Origin: Sphingomonas anseongensis
GTDB taxonomy: Bacteria > Pseudomonadota > Alphaproteobacteria > Sphingomonadales > Sphingomonadaceae
DNA length: 64,000 nucleotides
NCBI RefSeq assembly: GCF_023516495.1
Contig: NZ_JAMGBC010000001.1
Span: 434,001-498,000 of the forward strand
Reading direction: 5' to 3'
A program made the translations under genes and the position numbers. Position 1 is the first letter of the stretch. Each line of letters opens with the position of its first letter. Below the pieces are notes generated by a model that was not told where the DNA came from, did not search any database, and saw only the letters and a program-made list of their open reading frames with translations. This document shows, one piece after another, positions 28,355-37,452 of the stretch.

Positions 28355-28975
28355 ATGAACCGCGCAATCAAGCTCGCAGCTGCTTCGTTGGCACTCGCGC
28401 TGACCGCCTGCAGCGGCGCGGGCGGCGGAAGCTTCGGCAGTTATTATTCCCTCGTCCGGCCGCACAGCGTCAGCGTCGGCGACGGATCGATGGCGGTCAC
28501 TCCTCCGCGGCCCTGGAACCGGCAGCGTCGATTCTTCTTCGACGACGTCCGCTGGGTCGAGGACTGGACGCTCAACGGCCCGTTCCTAGACGACCTCACC
28601 TTCATCAGCGGCCTTCCCGATACCAAGCGCCTGATCCGGACCGATTCGCGCGATGCGCAGCAGGTGCCCAAGTTTCATTCCGACATGACGGCGCCCGAGA
28701 TCGCTGCGATGCTCGAGAGCGCCTATCGCGTCCGTGGCGGGGCCGTGGATTTCAGGACGCTCTCGCTGCAGCCACGGCAGTTCATGGCCTATCCGGGCTT
28801 CCAGCTCGATTACGAGCATCTCGACAGCGACGAGTTGTGGCGCAAGGGCCGAGCGGTCGGCGCGGTCATTAACGGCCGCCTGTACCTGATCATGCTCGAC
28901 GCCGCCCGGTCACACTATTTCCCGGACGAGCTCAGGGATTTCGAGGCGATGGTCGCCTCGGCACGCCTGAAATAG
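28355..28975 (+). CDS. lipoprotein of unknown function
   Basis: The 206-residue product has a lipoprotein signal (ALALTACSG, Cys about residue 19). The mature part starts with a Gly-rich linker and contains VRPHSVSVGDGSMAVTPPRPWNR, RFFFDDVRWVEDWTLNG and HYFPDELRDFEAMVASARL. I do not recognise a family. It follows the M48 gene by ten bases and is probably part of the same operon; the two lipoproteins could be partners or substrates of the peptidase, which is inference. Confidence 0.75.
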   Translation: MNRAIKLAAASLALALTACSGAGGGSFGSYYSLVRPHSVSVGDGSMAVTPPRPWNRQRRFFFDDVRWVEDWTLNGPFLDDLTFISGLPDTKRLIRTDSRDAQQVPKFHSDMTAPEIAAMLESAYRVRGGAVDFRTLSLQPRQFMAYPGFQLDYEHLDSDELWRKGRAVGAVINGRLYLIMLDAARSHYFPDELRDFEAMVASARLK

Positions 28976-28980
28976 AGGCT

Positions 28981-29208
28981 TCAGCCGGTCGGCTGCGCAG
29001 GAGTCGGCCCGGGCGGGTTGGACGGTTGAGCGGGAGCGGGGACGTCGATGTCGGGCGCGACCGGCGGGCTTTCCGCCGGCGGCGCGGTCGGCTGAACCGG
29101 CTGGGCGGGCGGCGGCGGAGTCTCGGGCGGGACCTGCGGATCTTGCGGTTGCTGGGCGATGTTTTGTCTCCTCACAGGGTAACGCGGCCGATTGCCCGCT
29201 GGTTGCAA
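28981..29208 (-). CDS. possible proline-rich small protein
   Basis: An open frame of up to 75 codons reads leftward and encodes a Pro/Gln/Ala-rich chain. The only good Shine-Dalgarno (GAGGAG) falls just after an in-frame GTG and is followed by no ATG, so the start is unclear. Proline-rich codons are GC-rich and arise easily by chance, but the frame fills the gap between the lipoprotein and tRNA-Leu. I see no other gene in 28976-29280. Confidence 0.3.
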   Translation of the reverse strand: MQPAGNRPRYPVRRQNIAQQPQDPQVPPETPPPPAQPVQPTAPPAESPPVAPDIDVPAPAQPSNPPGPTPAQPTG

Positions 29209-29230
29209 GGCGATGACGGGCGGACCGCGC

Positions 29231-29258
29231 TTGCCCCGACCACCAGCCTTGCTATAGG
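29231..29258 (+). promoter_or_regulatory. sigma70-type promoter for tRNA-Leu
   Basis: TTGCCC (29231-29236), a 16-base spacer and TATAGG (29253-29258) form a good housekeeping promoter. Transcription would start near 29265, about 16 bases before the tRNA. Confidence 0.55.
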
Positions 29259-29280
29259 CCCGCCACCTTCGGAAGCGTCC

Positions 29281-29365
<85 letters not shown>

Positions 29366-29443
29366 TGGTCACGCACAGGCAGTCCGGGGGACAGCCGAGC
29401 ATGGCCATCGAGCGACCCCGGATAGATTGAGGATTTTGAGATC

Positions 29444-31048
29444 GTGACCATCAAGACCGTCGAGACCGAGAGCGAGGGCCTGAAGCGCGCCTTCATGCTG
29501 ACCATCCCGGCCAAGGACATCGACGCTCGCGTCGACCAGGAGATCAAGCGCCTCGCCCCGCAGGTGCGGATGCCCGGCTTCCGCCCCGGCAAGGTGCCGC
29601 CGAACCTGATCAGGAAGATGCACGGCGACAGCATTCAGCGCGACGCTCTGAGCGGAGCGGTGCAGGACGGGGTCCAGAAGCTCCTGCAGGACAAGAAGCT
29701 TCGTCCGGCGATGCAGCCGGAGGTCGAACTCAACGAAGGCTATGAACCCGGCAAGGACGCCGAAGTGAAGGTGCGGCTGGAGGCGCTTCCGGAAATCCCC
29801 ACTCCCGACATCAACGGGATCAAGCTCGAGCGGCTGATCGTCGAGCCCGACGAGAAAGCGGTCAACGAGCAGCTCGAGCGGCTCGTCCAGTCGAACAAGA
29901 GCTGGAAGGACGCACCCAAGGGCAAGAATGCGGAGACCGGCGACCTGGTCGTCATGGATTTCGAAGGAAAGCTCGGCGGCACTCCGTTCGAGGGGGGCAA
30001 GGGCGAGGACATGTCGGTCGAGATCGGGTCGGGCCAGCTGATCCCCGGCTTCGAAGAACAGCTGATCGGAGCCAAGGCCGGCGACAGCCGCGAAGTGAAG
30101 GTCAAGTTCCCCGCCGATTATCAGGCGGCGAACCTGAAGGGGAAGGACGCGGTCTTCGACGTTACCGTGAAGCAGGTGAAGGTCGCGACAGAGGCCAAGG
30201 CGGACGATGACTTCGCCAAGTCGCTCGGTCTCGACAGCTTGGACAAGCTCAAGGAAATCCTCGGCGACCAGCAGAGCCAGGAACTGAACGGCCTGACCCG
30301 CACGCACATGAAGCGGCGGCTTCTCGACCAGCTCTCCGAACGCGCGAAGTTCGACGTCCCGCAGTCGATGGTCGACGCCGAGTTCCAGAACATCATGCAG
30401 CAGCTGCGGCATGAGGCCAGCCACGAGGCCGACCCGAAGGCCGCGCTCGCCGAAATCGAACGCGAATCGGAGGATTACCGGCGGATCGCCGAACGGCGCG
30501 TCCGGCTGGGCCTACTGCTGTCGGAGATCGGCGCCGCCAATGGCATCGACATCACCGACACGGAGATGAACCGGCTGATCGTCCAGGCTGCCTCGCAATA
30601 TGAAGGCAAGGATCGCGAGCGCTTCATCCAGTACATCCAGCAGGAGCCGAGCGCAGCCGCCCAGCTTCGGGCGCCGCTGTATGAAGAGAAGGTCGTCGAC
30701 TTCCTGTTTGGCAAGGCAGACATCACGGAGCGAAAGGCCAGCCGCGAAGAGCTTGAAGCGGACCTCGAGAGCGAGGAAGGCCATGTCCACGGCCCCGGTT
30801 GCGGGCACGACCATGCCGAGCCGAAGGCCAAGAAGGGCGGGGCGAAGGCGGGACCCAAGGCTGAGGCGAAGAAGCCCACCAAGGCCAAGGCAGAACCTGC
30901 TCCGGCCAAGGCCAAGCTGACGCCTGAAAAGACCGAAAAGCCCAAGCCGGCAAAGCCGCTGAAGAGCGAGCCATCGAACAAGGCGGCGGCCAAGAAGGCT
31001 GAAACCAAGGCGCCTGCAAAGAAGGCTGCGCCCAAGAAGAAGGGCTAA
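29444..31048 (+). CDS. tig: trigger factor with extended C-terminal tail
   Basis: Trigger factor is the ribosome-bound chaperone and prolyl isomerase that meets nascent chains. The 534-residue protein starts at GTG and has the ribosome-binding loop PGFRPGKVPPNLI (about residue 44), an FKBP-type domain (about 165-245, GDLVVMDFEGKLGG and GSGQLIPGFEEQLIGAKAGD) and the helical chaperone domain to about 430. It is about 90 residues longer than typical. From about residue 446 a His/Cys cluster (HVHGPGCGHDHAE) is followed by a Lys/Ala/Pro-rich histone-H1-like tail ending KKKG. It opens the tig-clpP-clpX-lon-hupB region. Confidence 0.95.
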   Translation: MTIKTVETESEGLKRAFMLTIPAKDIDARVDQEIKRLAPQVRMPGFRPGKVPPNLIRKMHGDSIQRDALSGAVQDGVQKLLQDKKLRPAMQPEVELNEGYEPGKDAEVKVRLEALPEIPTPDINGIKLERLIVEPDEKAVNEQLERLVQSNKSWKDAPKGKNAETGDLVVMDFEGKLGGTPFEGGKGEDMSVEIGSGQLIPGFEEQLIGAKAGDSREVKVKFPADYQAANLKGKDAVFDVTVKQVKVATEAKADDDFAKSLGLDSLDKLKEILGDQQSQELNGLTRTHMKRRLLDQLSERAKFDVPQSMVDAEFQNIMQQLRHEASHEADPKAALAEIERESEDYRRIAERRVRLGLLLSEIGAANGIDITDTEMNRLIVQAASQYEGKDRERFIQYIQQEPSAAAQLRAPLYEEKVVDFLFGKADITERKASREELEADLESEEGHVHGPGCGHDHAEPKAKKGGAKAGPKAEAKKPTKAKAEPAPAKAKLTPEKTEKPKPAKPLKSEPSNKAAAKKAETKAPAKKAAPKKKG

Positions 31049-31055
31049 GCCGTTA

Positions 31056-31988
31056 GTGGCCCAGATCGAGCTCGTCTGCGCTGAGCTCGGCCCTGAAATC
31101 GATCGGCTGAAAGGCGAAGGCTACCGGCTGGACGTCATCTATCCGGCCGACGACCCGCACACGGCTGTCCTTTCCAGGGACGGTGCGCAGGTCCGCCTGA
31201 CCACGGGAGTCGGCGAGGCTCTACCGCTGGACCTGCCGCCATTCGCCCCCGAGTTCGTTGTTTCTCGCGTGATTGGGGGATGGGGCGAGGGGAGGGCCGG
31301 GATGCTCTACCGCGATCTCATCCCGGGCCGGCTCGGCGGCCGCTACATCGCCTCCCATATCAGCATTCCCGACGGCGGGCCGGTTTCCGATTGGGTTCAC
31401 TACCACCAGGTCCGGTTCCAGATGATCTACGTCGCGCGTGGATGGGCCCGGGTGGTTTACGAAGATCAAGGCGAGCCGTTTGTGATCGAGAGCGGGGATG
31501 TCGCTCTCCAGCCCCCTGAAATCCGCCATCGCGTGCTTGAGAATTCACCGGGTTTCGAAGTCGTCGAGATCGGATGTCCGGCTCTTCATCCGACCTTCGC
31601 CGATCACGGCATGACCTTGCCCAACGCTCGTGTTGATAGAGATCGCGATTTCTCCGGGCAGAGATTCCTGCACCATCGCGCAAGCCAGACGCCATTGTCG
31701 CCTTTCCTCACTGGAAAAGCGCGGGAAACGGCGGTTGCTGAAGCGACCGGCGGAATCGCGCAGGTGCGAACGATCCATGGCAATCGGGAACCGCTCAACT
31801 TCCCTGCGCATGCAGGAGAACTGGTCTTCGGCTTCGTCCTCGAGGGTACCGCCACGCTCGATTTCCGGGGAAAGCATCGCCTCGGACCGGCCGATGCACT
31901 TGTGATACCGCCCGAGGAGCAATGGACGCTCGCTGAGCCGTCGGGCGATTTCCGGATGCTTCATGTGGCCACGGCCAGGCTCGCGTAA
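31056..31988 (+). CDS. bicupin-like protein of unknown function
   Basis: The 310-residue product starts with GTG seven bases after tig. It has an N-terminal segment of about 95 residues, a cupin domain (about 105-180, WVHYHQVRFQMIYVARGWARVVYEDQ and EIRHRVLENSPG, with possible metal-binding His) and a second cupin-like domain (about 245-305, GELVFGFVLEGTATLDFRGKHRL) that lacks most of the metal-binding His residues. The function is not known; cupins include dioxygenases, isomerases and sugar-modifying enzymes. It is likely co-transcribed with tig. Confidence 0.75.
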   Translation: MAQIELVCAELGPEIDRLKGEGYRLDVIYPADDPHTAVLSRDGAQVRLTTGVGEALPLDLPPFAPEFVVSRVIGGWGEGRAGMLYRDLIPGRLGGRYIASHISIPDGGPVSDWVHYHQVRFQMIYVARGWARVVYEDQGEPFVIESGDVALQPPEIRHRVLENSPGFEVVEIGCPALHPTFADHGMTLPNARVDRDRDFSGQRFLHHRASQTPLSPFLTGKARETAVAEATGGIAQVRTIHGNREPLNFPAHAGELVFGFVLEGTATLDFRGKHRLGPADALVIPPEEQWTLAEPSGDFRMLHVATARLA

Positions 31989-32052
31989 AAGCTGCTGGCG
32001 GCGGCTGGGGCATCGCCTCTATACGCCTGTTGCCGATGCCTAGGGGGAAGAG

Positions 32053-33000
32053 TTGGCCAGCCCGAACAGCCCGACCATTGCTGTGCTAATCCCGTGCTAC
32101 AACGAGGAAGCGACGATTGCCGCCACGGTGAAGGGCTTCCGCGCTGCTCTGCCCGGCGCGGCGGTCTATGTGTACGACAATAACAGCAGCGACCGCACCA
32201 AGGCGATTGCCGCGAAAGCTGGCGCGATCGTCCGGTCCGAAGGCCAGCAGGGCAAGGGCCACGTCGTCCGCCGCATGTTCGCCGACATCGATGCCGACGT
32301 TTACGTGATGGCCGACGGCGACCTCACCTACGACCCCAAGGCTGCGCCCGACATGGTCGCGATGCTTCTTGCCGAGCAACTCGACATGGTCGTCGGCACC
32401 CGCAAGCACGAGGAGAAGGAGGCTTACCGGGGCGGCCATGTCCTCGGAAACCGGCTCTTTACGGGCCTTCTCGCCGGACTGTTCGGGCGAAGCTTCAACG
32501 ACATCTTCTCCGGCTACCGAGTGTTCTCGCGTCGCTTCGTGAAGAGCTTCCCGGTTCTCTCGTCAGGCTTCGAGATCGAAACCGAGATGAGCGTCCACGC
32601 GCTGGAGCTCCGGATGCCCGTCGGCGAGGTTGAAACCCGCTATCTCGCACGCCCCGAAGGATCCGAATCCAAGCTGTCGACCTTTGGCGACGGCTGGCGG
32701 ATCCTGAAGACGATCGGAACGCTCTACCGAGTGGAGCGTCCGGTGCTGTTCTACGGGACGGTAGCGGTGCTGCTGCTCGTCGCCGCGCTGCTGCTCTCCA
32801 TTCCGCTGGTCATCACTTACCTCGATACGCACCTCGTTCCGCGAGTTCCGACGGCGATCCTCGTGACCGGAATGGTGATCGTCGCGGTGCTCTGCTTCTT
32901 CGCCGGGCTGATCCTCGACACCGTGACTCGCGGCCGGCGTGAAATGCGCCGCCTGGCCTATCTTTCGCTCCAGGCTCCGCCGGCGCCCAAGCAGTCTTAG
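32053..33000 (+). CDS. family 2 glycosyltransferase with two C-terminal membrane segments
   Basis: The 315-residue protein has a GT-A glycosyltransferase domain (IAVLIPCYNEEATIAATVKG, VYDNNSSDRT, the DxD-like VMADGDLTYD) and two membrane helices at about 232-260 and 272-300. It resembles polyprenyl-phosphate sugar transferases of the DPM/ArnC group, which load a sugar onto undecaprenyl phosphate for later flipping. The start is TTG with a strong GGGGGAAGAG ribosome binding site. No partner flippase gene is adjacent, so the acceptor is unknown. Confidence 0.85.
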   Translation: MASPNSPTIAVLIPCYNEEATIAATVKGFRAALPGAAVYVYDNNSSDRTKAIAAKAGAIVRSEGQQGKGHVVRRMFADIDADVYVMADGDLTYDPKAAPDMVAMLLAEQLDMVVGTRKHEEKEAYRGGHVLGNRLFTGLLAGLFGRSFNDIFSGYRVFSRRFVKSFPVLSSGFEIETEMSVHALELRMPVGEVETRYLARPEGSESKLSTFGDGWRILKTIGTLYRVERPVLFYGTVAVLLLVAALLLSIPLVITYLDTHLVPRVPTAILVTGMVIVAVLCFFAGLILDTVTRGRREMRRLAYLSLQAPPAPKQS

Positions 33001-33031
33001 CGCCTGCCTGCTCTCGCTTTTTCGGGAGCGG

Positions 33032-33061
33032 CTTGAACCTTCGCGGCTTCCGCCCGATGTA
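33032..33061 (+). promoter_or_regulatory. clpP promoter, sigma32-like
   Basis: CTTGAA at 33032-33037 and CCCGAT at 33053-33058, 15 bases apart, are close to the heat-shock consensus CTTGAA-N13-15-CCCCAT. The same stretch also reads as TTGAAC-N17-GATGTA, a fair housekeeping promoter. Either would give a leader of about 30 bases before the clpP ATG, which fits a heat-shock gene. Confidence 0.45.
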
Positions 33062-33098
33062 GGCGCGCTAGCACTTCAGTTGAGGATTCTTCCGAACC

Positions 33099-33752
33099 AT
33101 GGATCACCAGGACATCGTCTCGCAGCTCGTTCCGATCGTCATCGAGCAATCCAACCGGGGCGAGCGCAGCTTCGACATCTACTCCCGGCTGCTTCGCGAG
33201 AGGATCGTCTTCATCACCGGCGCGATCGAGGACCACATGGCCAGCCTCGTCACCGCCCAGCTGCTCTTCCTCGAGTCCGAGAACCCGAAGAAGGACATCT
33301 TCATGTACATCAACTCGCCGGGCGGCGTGGTGACCGCCGGCCTCGCTATCCACGACACCATGCAGTACATCCGGCCGAAGATCGGCACGGTCTGCATCGG
33401 CCAGGCCGCTTCAATGGGAAGCTTCCTGCTGGCCGCCGGTGAGCCGGGCATGCGGGTCGCGCTGGCGAACAGCCGGATCATGGTGCACCAGCCGTCGGGC
33501 GGCGCTCAGGGCATGGCCGCGGACATCGAGATCCAGGCGCGCGAGATCCTGCGGATGCGCAGCCGTCTCAACTCGCTCTACGCCAAATACACGGGCCAAC
33601 CGATCGAGGCGATCGAGAAGGCGATGGACCGCGACAAGTTCATGGAAGCCGATGAAGCCAAGGAATTCGGCATCATCGATGAGCTGTTCGAGAAGCGCCC
33701 CGAGAGCGGGGAAGATGCGGGAACGGGCGCGGGCGAGGTCACACCCACCTGA
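33099..33752 (+). CDS. clpP: ATP-dependent Clp protease proteolytic subunit
   Basis: ClpP is the barrel-shaped serine protease used by ClpX and ClpA. The 217-residue protein has the nucleophile Ser in [13 protein letters not shown], the catalytic His in [13 protein letters not shown] and [14 protein letters not shown]. The region [15 protein letters not shown] near the end is typical. Unlike E. coli the clpX gene is not directly downstream; DUF47 and pit genes lie between. Confidence 0.97.
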   Translation: MDHQDIVSQLVPIVIEQSNRGERSFDIYSRLLRERIVFITGAIEDHMASLVTAQLLFLESENPKKDIFMYINSPGGVVTAGLAIHDTMQYIRPKIGTVCIGQAASMGSFLLAAGEPGMRVALANSRIMVHQPSGGAQGMAADIEIQAREILRMRSRLNSLYAKYTGQPIEAIEKAMDRDKFMEADEAKEFGIIDELFEKRPESGEDAGTGAGEVTPT

Positions 33753-33843
33753 TCGCCGGAGTGCTGCTGCTGTTTTGCTTGGCGGCCCCTGCAAACCCTG
33801 CCATTGAGGCCGCGGCTCAGCTAGTCTGACGACAGGGGAATGG

Positions 33844-34488
33844 ATGTTCGGCTGGTTTCAGCGGCTCTTGCCGAAGAAGGGCGACTTCTTCGGCTTGTTC
33901 GAGGCGCATTCGAAGACTCTGGTGGAAGCGGCGAACGCCCTTCGCGACCTGTCCCAGGACGGTGGCACGCCGCAGGAATTGCTGCAGCGGATCCAAGACC
34001 ATGAGCATGAGGCGGACGATATCATCCGCCAGGTGCTCCACGAGGTCCGGCTCACGTTCCTGACGCCCTTCGACCGCGGCGCCATCACCGACCTCATCGC
34101 CGCGATGGACGACGCGATCGACGAGATGCTCGCTGCTGCCCGGGCAATCGACCTCTATGATCTTCACCAGCTGAGGCCGGAGATGAAGCAGATCGTCGAC
34201 CTCATCGTCGAGGCGGCCGCTGTGACGTCTCAAGCTATCCCGCTACTTCGCAACGTGGCCCGCAACGGCAAGCAACTGCATGAGCTCACCGCCAGGCTCG
34301 TGGAGTTGGAGGGCCAGGCGGACGAGATTCACGCGATCGGCCTAAAGGCGGCGTTCCAAGAATATTCGAAAAGCAGCTCCATGCATTTTGCGATCAACCG
34401 CGAGGTGTTCAAGAATCTCGAGCGGGTGACGGACGCCTTCGAGGACGTCGCGAACGAGATCGACGGCATCGTCATCGATCATAGCTGA
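33844..34488 (+). CDS. DUF47 / PhoU-like phosphate transport accessory protein
   Basis: The 214-residue all-helical protein has the DUF47 pattern (FFGLFEAHSKTLVEAANALRD, HEHEADDIIRQVLHEV, FDRGAITDLIAAMDDAIDE). Such proteins are distantly related to PhoU and usually sit directly upstream of a low-affinity phosphate permease gene, whose activity they are thought to regulate. Here pit follows after three bases. Confidence 0.88.
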   Translation: MFGWFQRLLPKKGDFFGLFEAHSKTLVEAANALRDLSQDGGTPQELLQRIQDHEHEADDIIRQVLHEVRLTFLTPFDRGAITDLIAAMDDAIDEMLAAARAIDLYDLHQLRPEMKQIVDLIVEAAAVTSQAIPLLRNVARNGKQLHELTARLVELEGQADEIHAIGLKAAFQEYSKSSSMHFAINREVFKNLERVTDAFEDVANEIDGIVIDHS

Positions 34489-34491
34489 TCA

Positions 34492-35502
34492 ATGCACGAA
34501 CTGGCGCTTCCGCTGCTGATCGGTCTTATCGGGGTCGCTCTAGCCTTCGATTTCCTCAACGGGCTCCACGACGCCGCCAATTCGATCGCGACCGTCGTTG
34601 CCACGCGCCTGCTGAGTCCGCTCGCCGCCGTGGGCTTCGCGGCCTTTTTCAACTTTGCCGCCTATTTCCTCGCGCTCCGCTGGCCGGAGCTTCACAAGGT
34701 CGCGGACACGATCGGCAAGGGCCTGATCGACAAGGACCTCGTCACGCCCGCAGTGGTCTTCGGCGCGTTGATCGGGGCCATGTTCTGGAACATCGTCACC
34801 TGGCTCAAGGGCATTCCGTCCTCATCCAGCCATGCCCTGGTGGGTGGCCTCATCGGCGCCGGAGTTGCGCATGCGGGCATCGACGGAATCCAGTGGACGG
34901 GGCTCAACAAGACGCTGATCGCAATCGTGCTCTCGCCGATGCTGGGCCTGATGCTGACGATGCTGATCATGATGCTCACCAGCTGGCTGGGCGTAAAGGC
35001 GACCGCTCGCGGCGCGGAGCGGACCTTCCGCGCGCTCCACCTGGTTTCAGCGGGCGCTTACTCGCTCGGGCACGGCCTCAACGACGCGCAGAAGACGATG
35101 GGAATCATCGCCGTTCTTCTCTACTCGACTGGCCACATGGAAACCTTCCATGTTCCGAACTGGGTGGCCTTGTGCTGCTACGCGGCCATGGGCCTCGGGA
35201 CCCTTTCGGGCGGCTGGCGGATCATCGAGACGATGGGAACGCGGATTACCAAGCTTTCCCAGCACCAGGGCTTCAGCGCCTCTGCTGGTGGATCGGTCAT
35301 CCTCTTCGGTGCTTCCTGGCTAGGAATCCCCGTTTCGACAACCCATACGATTACCGGCTGCGTGATCGGCGCGGGCGCTGCGCGCCGGGCGTCGTCGGTC
35401 CGTTGGGGCGTGGCTCAGAACGTCGCTGTCGCCTGGGTCATCACCATCCCCGCCTCGGCTGCGGTTGGCGCTGCTTTCTATTTGCTAACACGACTCTTTT
35501 AG
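34492..35502 (+). CDS. pit: inorganic phosphate transporter, Pit family
   Basis: The 336-residue membrane protein has about nine to ten membrane segments. The two inverted PHO4-family signatures are visible: FDFLNGLHDAANSIATVVATR near residue 17 and SAGAYSLGHGLNDAQKTMGI near residue 184, each with the GxxDAxN-type core. It is a metal-phosphate/proton symporter. It is co-transcribed with the DUF47 gene upstream. Confidence 0.93.
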   Translation: MHELALPLLIGLIGVALAFDFLNGLHDAANSIATVVATRLLSPLAAVGFAAFFNFAAYFLALRWPELHKVADTIGKGLIDKDLVTPAVVFGALIGAMFWNIVTWLKGIPSSSSHALVGGLIGAGVAHAGIDGIQWTGLNKTLIAIVLSPMLGLMLTMLIMMLTSWLGVKATARGAERTFRALHLVSAGAYSLGHGLNDAQKTMGIIAVLLYSTGHMETFHVPNWVALCCYAAMGLGTLSGGWRIIETMGTRITKLSQHQGFSASAGGSVILFGASWLGIPVSTTHTITGCVIGAGAARRASSVRWGVAQNVAVAWVITIPASAAVGAAFYLLTRLF

Positions 35503-35671
35503 GCTCCCTGCGGGGTTGTTAGCCGCTCCCCAGCGCTCCATATCAGTTACCGAAATGGCACAGGCGGGCGCCGCGTTAACCGAAGCCCAAGCTTGCGCGT
35601 TGTATAAATCCGGCTAGCGTGGCCGGTGCGAGACCTCCGGGTACCGTGAAGCAAAGGGCGCAAGGACTTAG

Positions 35672-36937
35672 ATGACGAAACTATCGGGCAGCGACGGTAA
35701 GAGCACCCTTTACTGCTCCTTCTGCGGGAAGTCGCAGCACGAGGTCCGCAAGCTCATTGCCGGCCCGACCGTCTTCATCTGCGACGAATGCGTCGAGCTG
35801 TGCAACGACATCATCCGCGAGGAAACCAAGTCCGCGCTGGTCAAGACGCGCGACGGGGTTCCGACGCCGCTGGAGATCTGCAAGGTCCTCGACGACTATG
35901 TGATCGGGCAGGACCGCGCGAAGCGGGTCCTCTCGGTCGCCGTCCACAACCATTACAAGCGGCTCAACCACGGCGCCAAGCCTGGTGCGGAGGTCGAGCT
36001 CGCCAAGTCGAACATCCTCCTCATCGGGCCGACCGGTTGCGGAAAAACGCTTCTTGCACAGACGCTTGCGCGCATTCTTGATGTTCCGTTCACAATGGCT
36101 GACGCGACCACGCTCACCGAAGCCGGCTATGTCGGCGAGGACGTCGAGAACATCATCCTCAAGCTGCTCCAGGCATCCGACTATAATGTCGAGAAGGCGC
36201 AGCGCGGGATCGTCTACATCGACGAAATCGACAAGATCAGCCGCAAGTCGGACAATCCGTCGATCACTCGCGACGTTTCGGGCGAGGGCGTGCAGCAGGC
36301 GCTCCTGAAGCTGATGGAGGGTACCACCGCATCGGTTCCTCCGCAGGGCGGCCGCAAGCATCCGCAGCAGGAATTCCTGCAAGTCGACACGACGAACATC
36401 CTGTTCATCTGCGGCGGCGCCTTCGCGGGTCTCGAAAAGATCATCTCCGACCGGATGGAAGGCAAGTCGATGGGCTTCGGCGCCCATGTCGCCGCCCCGG
36501 ACGAGCGCAAGACGGGCGAGATCCTGCAGCATTGCGAGCCGGAGGACCTGCTCAAGTTCGGGCTCATCCCCGAATTCATCGGGCGACTGCCGGTGATCGC
36601 GACCCTGCTCGACCTCGACGAGGACGCGCTCATCAAGATCCTGGTCGAGCCGAAGAACGCGCTGGTGAAGCAATATCATAAGCTGTTCGACATGGAGGAC
36701 GTGGAGCTGGCGTTCAGCGACGATGCGCTCGGCGCAGTCGCCCGCAAGGCCATCGACCGCAAGACCGGCGCTCGGGGGCTCCGCTCGATCCTCGAGGGCA
36801 TCCTGCTCGACACGATGTTCGACCTGCCGTCGATGGACGGCGTCGACGAGGTCCATATCGACAAGGACGTCGTCGAAGGCCGCAAGGACCCGGTGCGGGT
36901 CTATGCGAAGAAAGGTAAGACCGGCGACGCCGCGTGA
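35672..36937 (+). CDS. clpX: ATP-dependent Clp protease ATP-binding subunit ClpX
   Basis: ClpX is the AAA+ unfoldase that feeds ClpP. The 421-residue product has the N-terminal zinc finger (CSFCG and ICDECVELC), Walker [16 protein letters not shown], Walker [12 protein letters not shown], the pore loop GYVGED and the IGF-type loop region for ClpP contact. It has a 169-base upstream gap with a TATAAA box at 35603-35608. The stop overlaps the CPBP gene's GTG start by four bases. Confidence 0.97.
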   Translation: MTKLSGSDGKSTLYCSFCGKSQHEVRKLIAGPTVFICDECVELCNDIIREETKSALVKTRDGVPTPLEICKVLDDYVIGQDRAKRVLSVAVHNHYKRLNHGAKPGAEVELAKSNILLIGPTGCGKTLLAQTLARILDVPFTMADATTLTEAGYVGEDVENIILKLLQASDYNVEKAQRGIVYIDEIDKISRKSDNPSITRDVSGEGVQQALLKLMEGTTASVPPQGGRKHPQQEFLQVDTTNILFICGGAFAGLEKIISDRMEGKSMGFGAHVAAPDERKTGEILQHCEPEDLLKFGLIPEFIGRLPVIATLLDLDEDALIKILVEPKNALVKQYHKLFDMEDVELAFSDDALGAVARKAIDRKTGARGLRSILEGILLDTMFDLPSMDGVDEVHIDKDVVEGRKDPVRVYAKKGKTGDAA

Positions 36938-37452
36938 GGCATGACGTCAGCGCCCGGGCCGTGGGCGCTGGAACTCCCCTGCGTTTCCTTCCCTACGCGC
37001 TCCGCGTTCCGCAGCGGCCGTTTCGGGCGATCGCTACCGGCTGGCTGACGGCCTTCCCAATCAGCATGGCCTTCGCGGCCCTGGGTGCGCTGATCCTTCC
37101 CCAGGCCGAGCAGCCGCAATTCCACGTCAATGGCCTCGCCGCGATCTTCGCGCTCGTACTCTTTTCACCGGTGGTCGAGACCCTGATCATGGGCAGCGTG
37201 CTTCTGGTCCTGCTGAGGTTCGTTCCCCCCGCAGCGGCAATCATCGCCAGCGCCCTCGGCTGGGGAATCGCCCATTCTATGGTCGCGCCCATGTGGGGGC
37301 TGGTGATCTGGTGGCCGTTCCTGGTCTTCTCGATCTTGTTCGTCGCCTGGCAGCGCCGGTCGCTGCTGCTGGCCTTCCTAATCCCGATGTGCGTCCACGC
37401 GCTCCAGAACCTGATCCCGGCGCTACTGGTCGCTTACGGAGCCCGCAGCTAG
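36934..37452 (+). CDS. CPBP-type membrane protein (CAAX-protease like)
   Basis: The 172-residue hydrophobic protein has about four membrane segments and the three short motifs of CPBP intramembrane glutamic proteases in reduced form: [10 protein letters not shown] (one Glu where EE is usual), ALGWGIAHS and [10 protein letters not shown]. The lost first Glu makes catalytic activity uncertain. The GTG start overlaps the clpX stop as GTGA, so it should be made together with ClpX. Its stop directly abuts that of the convergent small gene (TAGCTA). Confidence 0.7.
   Translation: MRHDVSARAVGAGTPLRFLPYALRVPQRPFRAIATGWLTAFPISMAFAALGALILPQAEQPQFHVNGLAAIFALVLFSPVVETLIMGSVLLVLLRFVPPAAAIIASALGWGIAHSMVAPMWGLVIWWPFLVFSILFVAWQRRSLLLAFLIPMCVHALQNLIPALLVAYGARS

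Noticed and set aside
33010-33029. GCTCTCG/CGGGAGC hairpin after the glycosyltransferase gene as a terminator
   Set aside because: The stem includes a G-T pair, the T-run is in the loop rather than after the stem, and the clpP promoter follows at once.
35681-36856. Leftward open frame of 391 codons
   Set aside because: Antisense to clpX; composition is typical of a reverse-strand shadow.
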